Source of the DNA: an uncultured Erysipelotrichaceae bacterium
Lineage (GTDB): Bacteria > Bacillota_I > Bacilli_A > Erysipelotrichales > Coprobacillaceae
Direction of reading: 5' to 3'
Assembly: GCA_910588075.1 (NCBI GenBank)
Contig: CAJUOS010000002.1
Location: 1 to 64,000, forward strand
DNA length: 64,000 nt
The notes beneath the pieces were generated by a model that made no database searches, was not told the DNA's origin, and saw only the letters and a list, made by a program, of their open reading frames with translations. Position 1 is the first letter of the stretch, and every line of letters starts with the position of its first letter. A program made the translations under genes and the position numbers. Below are positions 1 to 8,969 of the stretch, piece after piece.

Positions 1-65
1 GAAATCTTTAACATATTATAGCATAAAGCAAATATTAATACAATGCTTTTAGCAATATTTTATAA

Positions 66-1403
66 TCAACCAACAAATTTCTTCATTTCTTTTTTTATTA
101 AGAATAAAGTTATTATAAAAGCAAGCATGTCTGATATTGGTACAGCAACAAATACTCCATATAATCCAAAAAAACTTGATAATATGAAAATAAGTGGAAT
201 TAATAAAATACATTGTCTTAATAAATTCAAAAAGCTAGATTCTTTAACTTTACCAACAGCTTGAAAAAAATTTGCACACATTGTTTGACATCCTACAAAT
301 GGTAAACATATAAACCATATTCTCAATGCTATTTTCCCTAGTTTTATAATTTCATATTCCTGATTAAACATTGAAATAATAGTTTGTGGAAATAATTCAA
401 TAATACAAAAACCACTCAAAGCAATAATAGTAGAACCTATAATTGTATAGCGTAAAGTCTCTTTAACTCTCTCATAACATTTTGCTCCATAATTATAACT
501 CATAATAGGCTGTTGTCCTTGTGTCATTCCTGTCAATGGCATCAACATTAATGTTTGCACACTTGTAATAATACCAATAGTAGATATAGCTGTATCTCCA
601 CCATACGTACCTAATGTCCCATTAATCACAATATTTAATAAACTTGTAGATAACTGCATTAAAAAAGCGGGAATTCCAGTTTTAATAATCAAAAAAGCAA
701 ATTTCTTTTTTAATTTCATATGAATAAAACGACATTGAATAAGACTTCTTTTTCCAAATAAAAAAGATAATTGCCAAATCATACTTAAAAATTGACCACC
801 AATTGTAGCTAAAGCAGCCCCCTCCATACCCATATGACATTTCATTATAAGTATATAATCAAAAAGAATATTAAACCCCGCTCCCAATATTTGAGAAATC
901 ATTGCATTTTTAGCGTTGCCTTGTGCTCTTGAAAAATTATTACCACACATTGCTACACACTGAAAAACACCACCATATAAAATTATACTTAAATAACTCT
1001 TAGCATACGGAAGAATCTGTGAGCTTGCTCCTAATATTTTCAATATAGGTTGCATAAAAATATTCCCAAATACCATAAAGAACAAACCAAATAAAATAGT
1101 AATCATTAAAGCATTTCCTTGGAAATATTTTGCTTTTTCATCTTCCTTTGCTCCTAATGCAATAGAAAAACGTGTTGCCCCTCCAACTCCTGCCATTAAA
1201 CTTAACGCCATCAAAACAAGAGTAACTGGATAACTAATTGTAATACCTGCAAGCCCCATTGATCCTAAATGAGGAGCATTCCCTATAAACATTCTATCGA
1301 CAATATTATATATGGCATTAACAAGCATTCCAATCATTGCTGGAACTGATAATTCAAATAGCAAAGGTAATATTTTCCCTTTTTCCATTCGTTCTTTATC
1401 CAT
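66..1403 (-). CDS. MATE family multidrug/metabolite efflux transporter
   Basis: A 445-residue integral membrane protein of the usual MATE length. It is hydrophobic throughout, with about 12 predicted membrane segments in two repeated halves, and has the MATE N-terminal pattern PAMIGMLVNAIYNIVDRMFIG (residues about 20-40). The family exports drugs or metabolites in exchange for Na+ or H+. The start is supported by AAGGAGG about 10 bases upstream. It is a single-gene unit with its own promoter (1483-1511) and a near-perfect palindrome just after the -10 box, so it is probably controlled by a repressor. It resembles the MepA-like branch of the family; the substrate cannot be told from sequence. 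Confidence 0.93.
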   Translation of the reverse strand: MDKERMEKGKILPLLFELSVPAMIGMLVNAIYNIVDRMFIGNAPHLGSMGLAGITISYPVTLVLMALSLMAGVGGATRFSIALGAKEDEKAKYFQGNALMITILFGLFFMVFGNIFMQPILKILGASSQILPYAKSYLSIILYGGVFQCVAMCGNNFSRAQGNAKNAMISQILGAGFNILFDYILIMKCHMGMEGAALATIGGQFLSMIWQLSFLFGKRSLIQCRFIHMKLKKKFAFLIIKTGIPAFLMQLSTSLLNIVINGTLGTYGGDTAISTIGIITSVQTLMLMPLTGMTQGQQPIMSYNYGAKCYERVKETLRYTIIGSTIIALSGFCIIELFPQTIISMFNQEYEIIKLGKIALRIWFICLPFVGCQTMCANFFQAVGKVKESSFLNLLRQCILLIPLIFILSSFFGLYGVFVAVPISDMLAFIITLFLIKKEMKKFVG

Positions 1404-1437
1404 ATTTACATTCCTCCTTACTTATCATATGAAAAAT

Positions 1438-1473
1438 GTGTTACATAACTGGATTTACGCAATTATGCAACAC
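1438..1473 (-). promoter_or_regulatory. palindromic operator in front of the MATE gene
   Basis: Arms GTGTTACATAA and TTATGCAACAC (10 of 11 bases pair) flank a 14-base centre. The palindrome starts 9 bases downstream of the -10 box and so covers the transcription start, the usual place for a repressor site. No regulator gene lies next to it. Confidence 0.6.
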
Positions 1474-1482
1474 GTTTATCAA

Positions 1483-1511
1483 ATTATAACAATTTTACTT
1501 ACTGTTTTCAA
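1483..1511 (-). promoter_or_regulatory. sigma-A promoter of the MATE gene
   Basis: On the minus strand TTGAAA (1506-1511), a 17-base spacer and TATAAT (1483-1488). Confidence 0.7.
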
Positions 1512-1586
1512 AAGATTTATCCTGCAATTATCTTAATATAAAATTCTCTCTTTCTAAGTCCATCAAATTTACATTAAAAATCACTC

Positions 1587-1658
1587 TCAATTCACATCAT
1601 TATTTTTAAATATAGAAATGCCACAACAACAAAGTACACCACTAATAATTTCATAAGC
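1587..1658 (-). pseudogene. possible remnant of a membrane-protein C-terminus
   Basis: The 1512-1880 gap holds no intact gene. On the minus strand one open stretch reads AYEIISGVLCCCGISIFKNN then DVN and a stop, resembling the last helix and tail of ABC-2 type permeases. It has no start codon or ribosome binding site and a stop just upstream. Nothing else in the gap is recognisable, so this is a weak suggestion of a decayed gene. Confidence 0.2.
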
Positions 1659-1880
1659 TTAAAAAAGGACAAGACATTTTTTGTCAATTCATGTAATTTA
1701 CTTTCTTTTCCATATGATAACAAAATCTATTAATCAATAAATAAAAAAGCATGTCATTTAGAACTGACACACTATCTTATAACTTTAAAAAATAAATAAA
1801 GGACTTCCTTTTAAATTTTTATTTCACAATAACTAAACTAAAAATAAACGAGTTATTCTCCTAATTGTCCATCCTTCTAC

Positions 1881-2078
1881 TTAATCTGTCTCCTCAATAT
1901 GAGGAATAACTTTTTTTAATCTCTTTTCAAAATCTCTACGAGAAAACATAATAATAGCTCCACAACCTAAACATTTTATTTTAATATCTGCACCCATTCT
2001 TATAATCTTCCATTGATTAGACTTTTTACATGGATGTTGTTTTTTCATTTCAACAATATCATTTAAGTTATATTCCAT
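1881..2078 (-). CDS. DUF951 family small protein (YyzM-like)
   Basis: A 65-residue protein with the DUF951 pattern: DIVEMKKQHPC near the N-terminus, then W-I-R-GADI-IKCLGCG at residues about 23-41. The cysteines could bind a metal or nucleic acid, but function is not established for the family. It starts 2 bases after the folD stop, so it is probably co-transcribed and translationally coupled. Length and sequence are typical of Firmicute homologues. Confidence 0.88.
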   Translation of the reverse strand: MEYNLNDIVEMKKQHPCKKSNQWKIIRMGADIKIKCLGCGAIIMFSRRDFEKRLKKVIPHIEETD

Positions 2079-2080
2079 CT

Positions 2081-2926
2081 CTATCCCTCTCTTTGCTCAT
2101 AGGCTTGTAATGTATTTTCTAATAACATAGCAATTGTCATAGGTCCTACTCCCCCTGGAACTGGTGTTATATATGATACTATACCTTTAACATCATCATA
2201 ATCAACATCTCCACAAAGTTTATTATTTTCATCTCTATTAATTCCAACATCTAAAACAATAGCACCTTTTTTGATATAATCTTTAGTAAAAAATTTAGCT
2301 TTCCCAATAGCAGCAATAAGAACATCAGCACGTTGACATACTTCTTTCAAATTTTTTGTTCTTGAATGGGCAATTGTAACAGTTGCATTTTTCTGTAAAC
2401 ATAATAAAGATACTGGTTTTCCCACAATATTACTTCTTCCCACAACAACAACTTCTTTTCCTGTTAAATCATAATTAATTTCATCTAATAAAACCATCAT
2501 TCCTTTAGGCGTACATGGAACAAGTCCATTTTGTCCTAACATTAATTTAGCGACATTTGTTGGATGAAAACCATCAACATCTTTACTAGGATCAATTAAA
2601 TCTAAAATTTTATTTTCATTAATATGTGCAGGTAAAGGTAATTGTACTAAAATACCATCAACATTAGCATCATTATTTAATCTTTTAATTTCATTTATTA
2701 ATTCATCCTCACTTATGTTTTCATCTTTTAAGATAATATCTGAAAGCATTCCAACATAAGCACAGCCTCTTTCCTTATTACGAACATATGTTTGACTTGC
2801 TTGATTATTTCCTACTAAAATAACTGTTAATTGGGGTATTCTTTTCCCTGCTTGTTTCATCTTTTCTATTTTTATTTTTAATTCATCTTTTCTCTTTGCT
2901 GAAATACTTTTACCATCTATAATCAC
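2081..2926 (-). CDS. folD: bifunctional methylenetetrahydrofolate dehydrogenase/cyclohydrolase
   Basis: A 281-residue cytosolic enzyme that interconverts 5,10-methylene-, 5,10-methenyl- and 10-formyl-tetrahydrofolate with NADP+. Seen in sequence: the TYVRNKERGC region with the catalytic Tyr/Lys (residues about 46-55), DVDGFHPTN (about 116-124), the Rossmann motif VVGRSNIVGKP (about 161-171) and the C-terminal signature TPVPGGVGPMT. The start is GTG with AAAGGAGTG upstream. Its promoter is at 2956-2984 and it heads a two-gene unit with the DUF951 gene. Confidence 0.96.
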   Translation of the reverse strand: MIIDGKSISAKRKDELKIKIEKMKQAGKRIPQLTVILVGNNQASQTYVRNKERGCAYVGMLSDIILKDENISEDELINEIKRLNNDANVDGILVQLPLPAHINENKILDLIDPSKDVDGFHPTNVAKLMLGQNGLVPCTPKGMMVLLDEINYDLTGKEVVVVGRSNIVGKPVSLLCLQKNATVTIAHSRTKNLKEVCQRADVLIAAIGKAKFFTKDYIKKGAIVLDVGINRDENNKLCGDVDYDDVKGIVSYITPVPGGVGPMTIAMLLENTLQAYEQREG

Positions 2927-2955
2927 GCAACTCTCACTCCTTTATAATTGTATTC

Positions 2956-2984
2956 ATTATAATAAAATTTAAACAACTTGTAAA
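2956..2984 (-). promoter_or_regulatory. folD promoter
   Basis: On the minus strand TTTACA (2979-2984), 17 bases, TATAAT (2956-2961), about 30 bases ahead of the GTG start. Confidence 0.6.
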
Positions 2985-3012
2985 TATTATAAATATTTCC
3001 CTTATGAACATA

Positions 3013-3028
3013 ATGATAATATTATCAT
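3013..3028 (+). promoter_or_regulatory. 16-bp perfect palindrome upstream of the CDF exporter
   Basis: ATGATAATATTATCAT lies 25 bases ahead of the CDF start. It resembles Fur-family boxes (TGATAAT-N-ATTATCA) but lacks the central base, so the binding protein is uncertain. A metalloregulator site in front of a metal exporter is the natural reading. Confidence 0.45.
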
Positions 3029-3052
3029 ATCTTATATAAGGGATGTGAAATA

Positions 3053-3934
3053 ATGCAATTATCATATAAAAATACAGCTTATCGTGTTTCTATCATAACT
3101 ATGTTTATCAATTTAATATTATCACTTTTTAAATTATTTGCTGGGATTTATGGCTATTCGCACGCAATGATAAGTGATGCTGTTCATTCCATGAGTGATT
3201 GTGCTAGTACAATTATTGTTATGATTGGTATTCACTTTGCAAGTATGGATGCTGATAAAGAACATCCATATGGTCATGAGAGAATGGAATGTATTGCTTC
3301 AATCATACTTTCTATACTTCTCATTTTTACAGGTTTTCAAATTGGCTATCAAAGCCTTATCTCTCTTATATCTCCTCATACAATTACTATTCCATCATTT
3401 TTAGCTCTTTTTGCTGCATGTATTTCTATTTTAATCAAAGAAGGAATGTATCTTTATACACGTTATTATGCTAAAAAAATACATTCTTCTTCTCTTTTAG
3501 CAGATGCTTATCATCATCAAAGTGATGCTTTATCATCTATTGGGAGCTTAATTGGAATTATTGGTGCTATGTTAGGTATAAAAATCTTAGATCCTTTAGC
3601 AGGATTATGTATTTGTTTATTCATTTTAAAACCTGGTCTTTCTATTTTTTATGATGCTTCAATCAAAATGGTTGATCATAGTTGTTCTTTAGAATTAAAA
3701 AAAGAAATTTATGATTGTATTTTGAATGTACAAGATGTTCTTTCGATTGATAATATGAAAACAAGGTTATTTAATGAAAAGATATATATTGATTTAGAAA
3801 TTGGTGTTAATGCTAATGCTTCATTAAAAGAAGCACATTATATTGCTCATAATGTTCATGACCTATTAGAAATAACCTTTCCTCAAATTAAACATTGTAT
3901 GATTCATGTAAACCCTAAAAATAAAGAAGGTTAA
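3053..3934 (+). CDS. cation diffusion facilitator (CDF) family metal exporter
   Basis: A 293-residue inner membrane protein with about six predicted helices and a C-terminal cytosolic ferredoxin-like domain (residues about 205-290). Metal-site motifs are visible: SDAVHSMSD in helix 2 (H45, D49) and DAYHHQSDALSS in helix 5. The HxxxD/HxxxD pattern is the zinc-type arrangement, while manganese exporters of the family use DxxxD. It probably exports Zn2+ or a similar divalent metal against H+. It is monocistronic, with a 16-bp palindrome upstream and a hairpin shared with the convergent VanW gene downstream. Confidence 0.92.
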   Translation: MQLSYKNTAYRVSIITMFINLILSLFKLFAGIYGYSHAMISDAVHSMSDCASTIIVMIGIHFASMDADKEHPYGHERMECIASIILSILLIFTGFQIGYQSLISLISPHTITIPSFLALFAACISILIKEGMYLYTRYYAKKIHSSSLLADAYHHQSDALSSIGSLIGIIGAMLGIKILDPLAGLCICLFILKPGLSIFYDASIKMVDHSCSLELKKEIYDCILNVQDVLSIDNMKTRLFNEKIYIDLEIGVNANASLKEAHYIAHNVHDLLEITFPQIKHCMIHVNPKNKEG

Positions 3935-3956
3935 CTTAGCTTAGTTACCTTCTTTT
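3922..3956. terminator. bidirectional terminator between CDF and VanW genes
   Basis: Arms AAAGAAGGTTAACT and AGTTACCTTCTTTT pair with one bulge. T-rich ends on both strands suit the two convergent genes. Confidence 0.7.
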
Positions 3957-3965
3957 ATCATTTGT

Positions 3966-5588
3966 TTAAGGATTTGCTTGAGGTGTTGGATTCGTTTGTG
4001 GTGGTGTATTAGGTTGTGTTGGATTATCTGGCATTGGATTATCTAAAGGTGTTTCCTTCTTTTTCTTTGTTCCTCTTAACACGACTTTATCACGACTTTT
4101 ATAAACACTATAAGCTTCTTTTTTTGAAGAAATTAACTTACCATTAGCATCATACACTTTACGATATGATTGTGCTTTTGCTCCTGAATAACCAGAAGTG
4201 ATAACTTTTTCTTTTCCTTCTTCTAATGTTGGATCATCTTTATAAATTGTTTTATATCCTGTTGATGATAATCTTTGACTAGTAATTTTAACAGTAATAT
4301 TATTAATATTTGTTCCATAAACTTTACAATTCAAACGATTATTATTATAACTTATTGATAACTTAATTGGATAATCCTGATTATTTTTAAACTTAAAATC
4401 TGGACCGCCCCAAGAAACAGTTGCATCTCTTCCAATGGGAACATAGCTTGATACATAAGAATGATTAATACGATCTGTAATTTCAAGATTAGATAATAAA
4501 ACAGCATTGTAAATTGTTGAAGATGATTGACAAATCCCACCACCAATCGCATCAACAGTTTCTCCATTGACATAAGCTCCAGCAGCGCCAAATCCTCCAG
4601 CAACTGTACGTTCTCCTACTGTTTCATTATATGAAAATTCTTCTCCAGGAAGTAAAATAACATTATTACATTTAATACTTGCTAAACGAACATTATTTTT
4701 TCTTACTGATGTTCCAGTAACTGTTGTTGTATAACTTCCCAAAACATCTTTAAATAAATTCTTTTCTAACATTTCTTTACTAATTTTTGGTTGAATAATA
4801 GTTGCATTTATTGTGAATGTATCTCCTTGTGATGCATTATTAAACTCTTCGATTGACTTTTGCAAATCATATTTAACACCTACTTGAGAATCTACAATCT
4901 CATAATTATTATTTTTATCTAATGTCGCATTTTTCATTGCTTGAGATAGTTGTTTATGAAGTTGTTTCATTTCATTTTCATCATTTTGGCTTTCTACTAA
5001 TGAACATTCAATAGTATCTTTAAACTCATAGTTTTCTAAAGCTGTATGTATTTTCTTAACAATATCTTCTTGACTTGTTTTTTCACCATCATGACCTTTT
5101 GTAAAAGTAATCTGATTTTCCCCAATTTTATATTGTGTTTTTTGTTTTGTATCATATTGTAATATTTTACTTTTTGTTATATCATTAATCAGTTTCTTTT
5201 CATCTTTTATTTGAACAGGAATAGCAAAATTATGATGAAATAAATAATTATACCCTCGCCTCAAAAAAGAATGATTGACTTCTTTAGATATATCATCAAT
5301 TACTGATTTAGCATCAAAAGACACATTATCTTTCACATTAATTTGATATTCCTTATCCTTTACAAGTAATTTTAGATTAAGGTAAGAAGTATCTTTTTGA
5401 AATTGTTGTTCTAAAACTTGAATCGCTTCTTCTTTTGTCATATTAGCAACATCAATACCATTAATTGTTGTATTTCTTAAAAAATCTTGAGATTGAACAA
5501 ATAAACATAACAAAAGATAAACAATACATACAACACCAATAATTCCACTCAATAAAACAATTTTCTTATTTTTCATTAACTTCTGCAT
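3966..5588 (-). CDS. VanW family protein with peptidoglycan-binding and G5 domains
   Basis: A 540-residue envelope protein. An N-terminal membrane anchor (residues about 10-30) is followed by a PG_binding_4-like region (about 35-270), a VanW domain (about 290-425, with LLPGEEFSYNETVGERT and GGGICQSSSTIYNA), a G5-like domain (about 435-505, YKDDPTLEEGKEKVI) and a Pro/Asn-rich low-complexity tail. The family is linked to cell-wall metabolism but its reaction is unknown; the vanW name does not itself imply vancomycin resistance. The start follows GAGGGGAA. Its promoter is at 5613-5641. Confidence 0.92.
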   Translation of the reverse strand: MQKLMKNKKIVLLSGIIGVVCIVYLLLCLFVQSQDFLRNTTINGIDVANMTKEEAIQVLEQQFQKDTSYLNLKLLVKDKEYQINVKDNVSFDAKSVIDDISKEVNHSFLRRGYNYLFHHNFAIPVQIKDEKKLINDITKSKILQYDTKQKTQYKIGENQITFTKGHDGEKTSQEDIVKKIHTALENYEFKDTIECSLVESQNDENEMKQLHKQLSQAMKNATLDKNNNYEIVDSQVGVKYDLQKSIEEFNNASQGDTFTINATIIQPKISKEMLEKNLFKDVLGSYTTTVTGTSVRKNNVRLASIKCNNVILLPGEEFSYNETVGERTVAGGFGAAGAYVNGETVDAIGGGICQSSSTIYNAVLLSNLEITDRINHSYVSSYVPIGRDATVSWGGPDFKFKNNQDYPIKLSISYNNNRLNCKVYGTNINNITVKITSQRLSSTGYKTIYKDDPTLEEGKEKVITSGYSGAKAQSYRKVYDANGKLISSKKEAYSVYKSRDKVVLRGTKKKKETPLDNPMPDNPTQPNTPPQTNPTPQANP

Positions 5589-5612
5589 AAATTTCCCCTC
5601 ATTCTTATTTCA

Positions 5613-5641
5613 ATCATATACCAGAAATAAAATCATGACAA
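5613..5641 (-). promoter_or_regulatory. promoter of the VanW gene
   Basis: On the minus strand TTGTCA (5636-5641), 17 bases, TATGAT (5613-5618). Confidence 0.6.
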
Positions 5642-5671
5642 GTGATTTGACAAAAATACAATTTTTACCTC

Positions 5672-5703
5672 AAAAAAAGTATATGATTATTTAATCATAT
5701 ACT
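5672..5703 (-). terminator. terminator of the FAD oxidoreductase gene
   Basis: A 12-bp perfect stem (AGTATATGATTA with its complement, 2-base loop) followed on the minus strand by seven T. It begins two bases after the stop codon. Confidence 0.85.
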
Positions 5704-5704
5704 A

Positions 5705-7117
5705 TTATCTAGAAATAATATGTCTAGCAATAACAATTCCATTCGCTCCCGCTTGAGCCAATCCTCTTGTCAGACCTGCTCCATCTCCACCTACATAAAG
5801 TCCATCTATTTCACTTTCAAAACCAGTTCTTACCTTAGGACGTGCAGAATAAAATTTAGCTTCAACACCATATAAAAGTGTATGTTCATTAGCAATACCT
5901 GGCGTAACATGATCTAAAGCCTCAATCATCTCAATAATTGATTTCATTGTATTATATGGTAATACTAATCCTAAATCGCCAGGAACAGCTTCTGGTAAAG
6001 TTGGTGTTGTATATCCTTCTTTTAGACGTTTACTCGTTGTACGTCTACCTCTTTTTATATCTCCATATCTTTGAACAATAATACTTCCATGAGATAGCAT
6101 ATTGGCAAGTCTTGCTACTTCATGAGCAAATTCATTAGGTTCATTAAATGGTTCACTAAAAGTATGAGATACAAGTAATGCAAAATTTGTATTAGAGCTT
6201 CCTAATTTTAAATCATGATAAGCATGACCATTTGCTAACATTGTTCCAGAATGATTTTCCACTACAACATGTCCACTAGGATTAGAACAAAAAGTCCTTA
6301 CTTTTGTCCCTACTGATGCATTATATATAAATTTTCCTTCATATAAATGAGTATTAATTTCATCCATAACAATATTACTTGTCTCTACTCTTACACCAAT
6401 ATCCACTTGATTATTATATAAATTTAAACCTTGATTTTTAAAAACTTTAGTTAACCAAGTTGAACCATCTCTACCAGGTGTTAAAACAACATATTGTGCT
6501 GATACTTTTTCACCATTTTCTAAAATAATACCTTTAACTCTATTTTTTTCAACATATATATCATGAACTGTTGTTTTAAAAACCATATCAATATGTTCTT
6601 TTAATTTATTAGACATTTCTGTCATAATACGTAAATTTTCTTCCGTTCCTAAATGTCTTACTTTAGCACGTAATAATTTTAAACCAACTGCATAACCTCT
6701 TTTTTCTATTTCTTTCACTTTATCAGTTGTAGGATCTGTAATATTATGTGTTGCTCCATGCTTTAAATATAAATCATCAACATAATGAATAATCTCTTCA
6801 ACTTCCTGATTATCTAAATAATCTGTTAACCAACCACCAAACTCACTTGTAATATTAAACTTTCCATCAGAGTATGCTCCTGCCCCTCCAAATCCAGAAG
6901 TAATAGAACATGCGGGTAAACAACCTGCTTCATTTTCTTTAATAACTGGACAACTTTTAATTTTCTTATCCTTAATTGGACAATGACGATACATCACATC
7001 ATGACCTTTATCAATAAGTAAAACACTTTTATCTGGAGCTTTTAAATATAACTCATAACAAGTCATAATCCCTGCTGGTCCTGCTCCAACAACAATAACA
7101 TCATAATTTTTCTTCAT
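5705..7117 (-). CDS. FAD-dependent oxidoreductase, BFD-like/dehydrogenase family
   Basis: A 470-residue flavoprotein. The N-terminal Rossmann motif YDVIVVGAGPAGIMTCYEL binds FAD, a Cys-rich stretch follows (RHCPIKDKKIKSCP and a CLPAC motif), and the FAD-closing motif GLYVGGDGAGLTRGLAQA lies near the C-terminus. Close relatives are annotated only as NAD(P)/FAD-dependent oxidoreductases, and the substrate is unknown. The ATG at 7117 is chosen because the promoter (-10 at 7162-7167) would start transcription near 7155, leaving an upstream in-frame TTG at 7159 outside the message. A GAGG motif sits 9-10 bases before this ATG. Confidence 0.85.
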   Translation of the reverse strand: MKKNYDVIVVGAGPAGIMTCYELYLKAPDKSVLLIDKGHDVMYRHCPIKDKKIKSCPVIKENEAGCLPACSITSGFGGAGAYSDGKFNITSEFGGWLTDYLDNQEVEEIIHYVDDLYLKHGATHNITDPTTDKVKEIEKRGYAVGLKLLRAKVRHLGTEENLRIMTEMSNKLKEHIDMVFKTTVHDIYVEKNRVKGIILENGEKVSAQYVVLTPGRDGSTWLTKVFKNQGLNLYNNQVDIGVRVETSNIVMDEINTHLYEGKFIYNASVGTKVRTFCSNPSGHVVVENHSGTMLANGHAYHDLKLGSSNTNFALLVSHTFSEPFNEPNEFAHEVARLANMLSHGSIIVQRYGDIKRGRRTTSKRLKEGYTTPTLPEAVPGDLGLVLPYNTMKSIIEMIEALDHVTPGIANEHTLLYGVEAKFYSARPKVRTGFESEIDGLYVGGDGAGLTRGLAQAGANGIVIARHIISR

Positions 7118-7161
7118 AAAAAAACGCCTCATTTCTGGGGCATAAAAATGTATCCTCAAAT

Positions 7162-7191
7162 ATTATAACCAAAAATTTGAATTACTGTCAA
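7162..7191 (-). promoter_or_regulatory. strong promoter of the FAD oxidoreductase gene
   Basis: On the minus strand TTGACA (7186-7191), 18 bases, TATAAT (7162-7167). Both hexamers match consensus. Confidence 0.8.
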
Positions 7192-7288
7192 CATTCCTAC
7201 AAATTTATAAAAGTTTCTTTCATATTTATTGAATAAAATAATGATATTAGATATTCTTTAAGTATACAAAGTGAAAGGATAATGAATA

Positions 7289-8095
7289 ATGGAAAATATA
7301 AAACTTGTTTTATGTGATATAGATGGAACTTTGTTACATGATAATGGATATATTACAACTGAAGCAAAGAAAGCCATTTCTTTATTAAAAGAAAAAAATA
7401 TTATGTTTGGAATTGCCACAGGAAGAACACCCTATGCTGTTAAAGATTTAATTGTTGATTGGGGAATTGAAAAAGATGTAGATATGATTATGGGATTTAA
7501 TGGTGGAAGTTGTTATTATATGAAAGAACAAACTATGGAATCATGTTATTTATTAGAGGGTCAATACATTCAAGAAATCATGAATGATTTTAAAGATTTT
7601 AATGCAACATATGGTATTTATGATTTTAAAAATTTTCATTGTAATAGAAAAACAGATGCCACAATAAAGATTGCTAATGCTAATAAACTTTCACTTATTA
7701 TTGATGATTTAAGTGATTATTATAATAAAAAAGTAGAAAAAGTTTTAATGATTGAAACTCCTGATAAAATTCAACAAATAAAAAACAGTTATGAAAGACA
7801 TTTAAAAACAAATCATTACAGAATAGTTCAATCTTCACCTATCTTGTTAGAATTCTTAAATCCAGAATTATCAAAAGCAAAAGGAATAGAACAAATATGT
7901 AAAAGATTAAGTATATCTTTTGATAATATTTTAACTTTTGGTGATGAACTTAATGACTTAGAAATGATTAGAGATTGTATTGGAGTTGCAATGGGTAATG
8001 CTAGAAAAGAAATTAAAGAAATTGCTCAATATATTACTGATACAAATAATAATGATGGTATTGCTAACTTTTTATATCAATATATACTTAGATAA
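7289..8095 (+). CDS. HAD superfamily (Cof-type) phosphatase
   Basis: A 268-residue cytosolic hydrolase of the Cof/YidA type. Motif I is DIDGTLL near residue 9, the threonine of GIATGRTP gives motif II, and TFGDELNDLEMI (about 212-223) followed by GVAMGNA gives motif IV. The family dephosphorylates sugar phosphates and related metabolites; the substrate here is unknown. AAAGGA lies upstream of the ATG. The repair methyltransferase follows after 15 bases, so the two are probably co-transcribed. Confidence 0.92.
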   Translation: MENIKLVLCDIDGTLLHDNGYITTEAKKAISLLKEKNIMFGIATGRTPYAVKDLIVDWGIEKDVDMIMGFNGGSCYYMKEQTMESCYLLEGQYIQEIMNDFKDFNATYGIYDFKNFHCNRKTDATIKIANANKLSLIIDDLSDYYNKKVEKVLMIETPDKIQQIKNSYERHLKTNHYRIVQSSPILLEFLNPELSKAKGIEQICKRLSISFDNILTFGDELNDLEMIRDCIGVAMGNARKEIKEIAQYITDTNNNDGIANFLYQYILR

Positions 8096-8110
8096 GAGGA
8101 GTTGATAACT

Positions 8111-8650
8111 ATGTATTATACAACAACTTATTCTTCACCAGTTGGTTTACTTACACTTGCTTGTGATGATAATCATCTTATTGGCTTATGGTTAGAAGGA
8201 CAAAAATATTTTGGAAATCATATTTTAGAAAAGGCAATAGTAAAAAATAATTTAGATATTTTTTATTTAACTAAAAAATGGTTAGATGGATATTTTAATC
8301 AAGAAGAACCTTCTATTCAAGAACTTCCATTATCACCAATAGGAAGTGATTTTCGTCAAGAAGTTTGGAAAATTTTATGTGAAATTCCTTATGGTCAGGT
8401 TATAACTTATGGTGAAATTGCTAAAAAAATAGCATTGAAAATGCACAAAAAAAGTATGTCTGCTCAAGCTGTTGGAAATGCTGTTGGTCATAATCCTATT
8501 TCTATCATTATTCCTTGTCATCGTGTTATAGGCACAAATAAAAGTTTAACAGGATATGCAGGTGGAATTGATAAAAAAATAAAATTACTGAGACTTGAGG
8601 GAATAAATACCCAAGAATTGATTATTCCACAAAAAGGGACTGCTCTTTAA
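8111..8650 (+). CDS. ogt: methylated-DNA--protein-cysteine methyltransferase
   Basis: A 179-residue DNA repair protein that transfers the methyl group of O6-methylguanine to its own cysteine. The active site IIPCHRVIG (C136) is intact, preceded by the helix-turn-helix region YGQVITYGEIAKKI and QAVGNAVGHNPI. The ATG at 8111 is chosen over an in-frame TTG at 8102 because AGAGGAG sits 9 bases before it, whereas the TTG overlaps the binding site. It follows the HAD gene in the same unit. The ogt symbol rests on the length and lack of an Ada domain. Confidence 0.93.
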   Translation: MYYTTTYSSPVGLLTLACDDNHLIGLWLEGQKYFGNHILEKAIVKNNLDIFYLTKKWLDGYFNQEEPSIQELPLSPIGSDFRQEVWKILCEIPYGQVITYGEIAKKIALKMHKKSMSAQAVGNAVGHNPISIIIPCHRVIGTNKSLTGYAGGIDKKIKLLRLEGINTQELIIPQKGTAL

Positions 8651-8666
8651 AAATTAAAATATACAC

Positions 8667-8707
8667 TAATGGAGTCAACTCTATAAATATTTGAATTGAC
8701 TCCATTA
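8667..8707. terminator. stem-loop between convergent genes
   Basis: Arms TAATGGAGTCAA and TTGACTCCATTA match perfectly over 12 bp with a 17-base loop. T tracts are weak on both strands, so it may act bidirectionally. Confidence 0.6.
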
Positions 8708-8719
8708 CTATTATATGAT

Positions 8720-8968
8720 TTATCCTTTTAATCCTTTTGCTTGTCTTTCCATATTTTCTACAACAACATCATAGATTTCTCCTAGTGTTGATGCATATTC
8801 TAAAACTTTCCAAGGTTCATTTGTATGAAAATGAATTTTTATTAATTCATCATCACCGACTGCTAATAAACAATCTCCTACAAAGTTTTGAGTTATATAA
8901 TCATGTATTTTATCTTCTGAAAGACCTTGTCCTTCAATCAATAATTGTGTATCAAATATATATTCCAT
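8720..8968 (-). CDS. orphan FakA/DAK C-terminal-like small domain protein
   Basis: An 82-residue protein resembling the C-terminal portion of fatty-acid kinase FakA/YloV (DAK1_2/DegV-like region): LLAVGDDELIKIHFHTNEPWKVLEYASTLGEI at residues about 43-74 recalls the VVGDDxLVKVHVHTNDPGxVLEYA pattern. The kinase and fatty-acid-binding parts are absent. The ATG at 8968 follows GAAGAGGAA and comes right after the GH1 stop codon, so translation is coupled to the glucosidase. Its role is unknown. It is probably a stand-alone family rather than a fragment, since start, binding site and stop are all clean. Confidence 0.75.
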   Translation of the reverse strand: MEYIFDTQLLIEGQGLSEDKIHDYITQNFVGDCLLAVGDDELIKIHFHTNEPWKVLEYASTLGEIYDVVVENMERQAKGLKG

Positions 8969-8969
8969 A

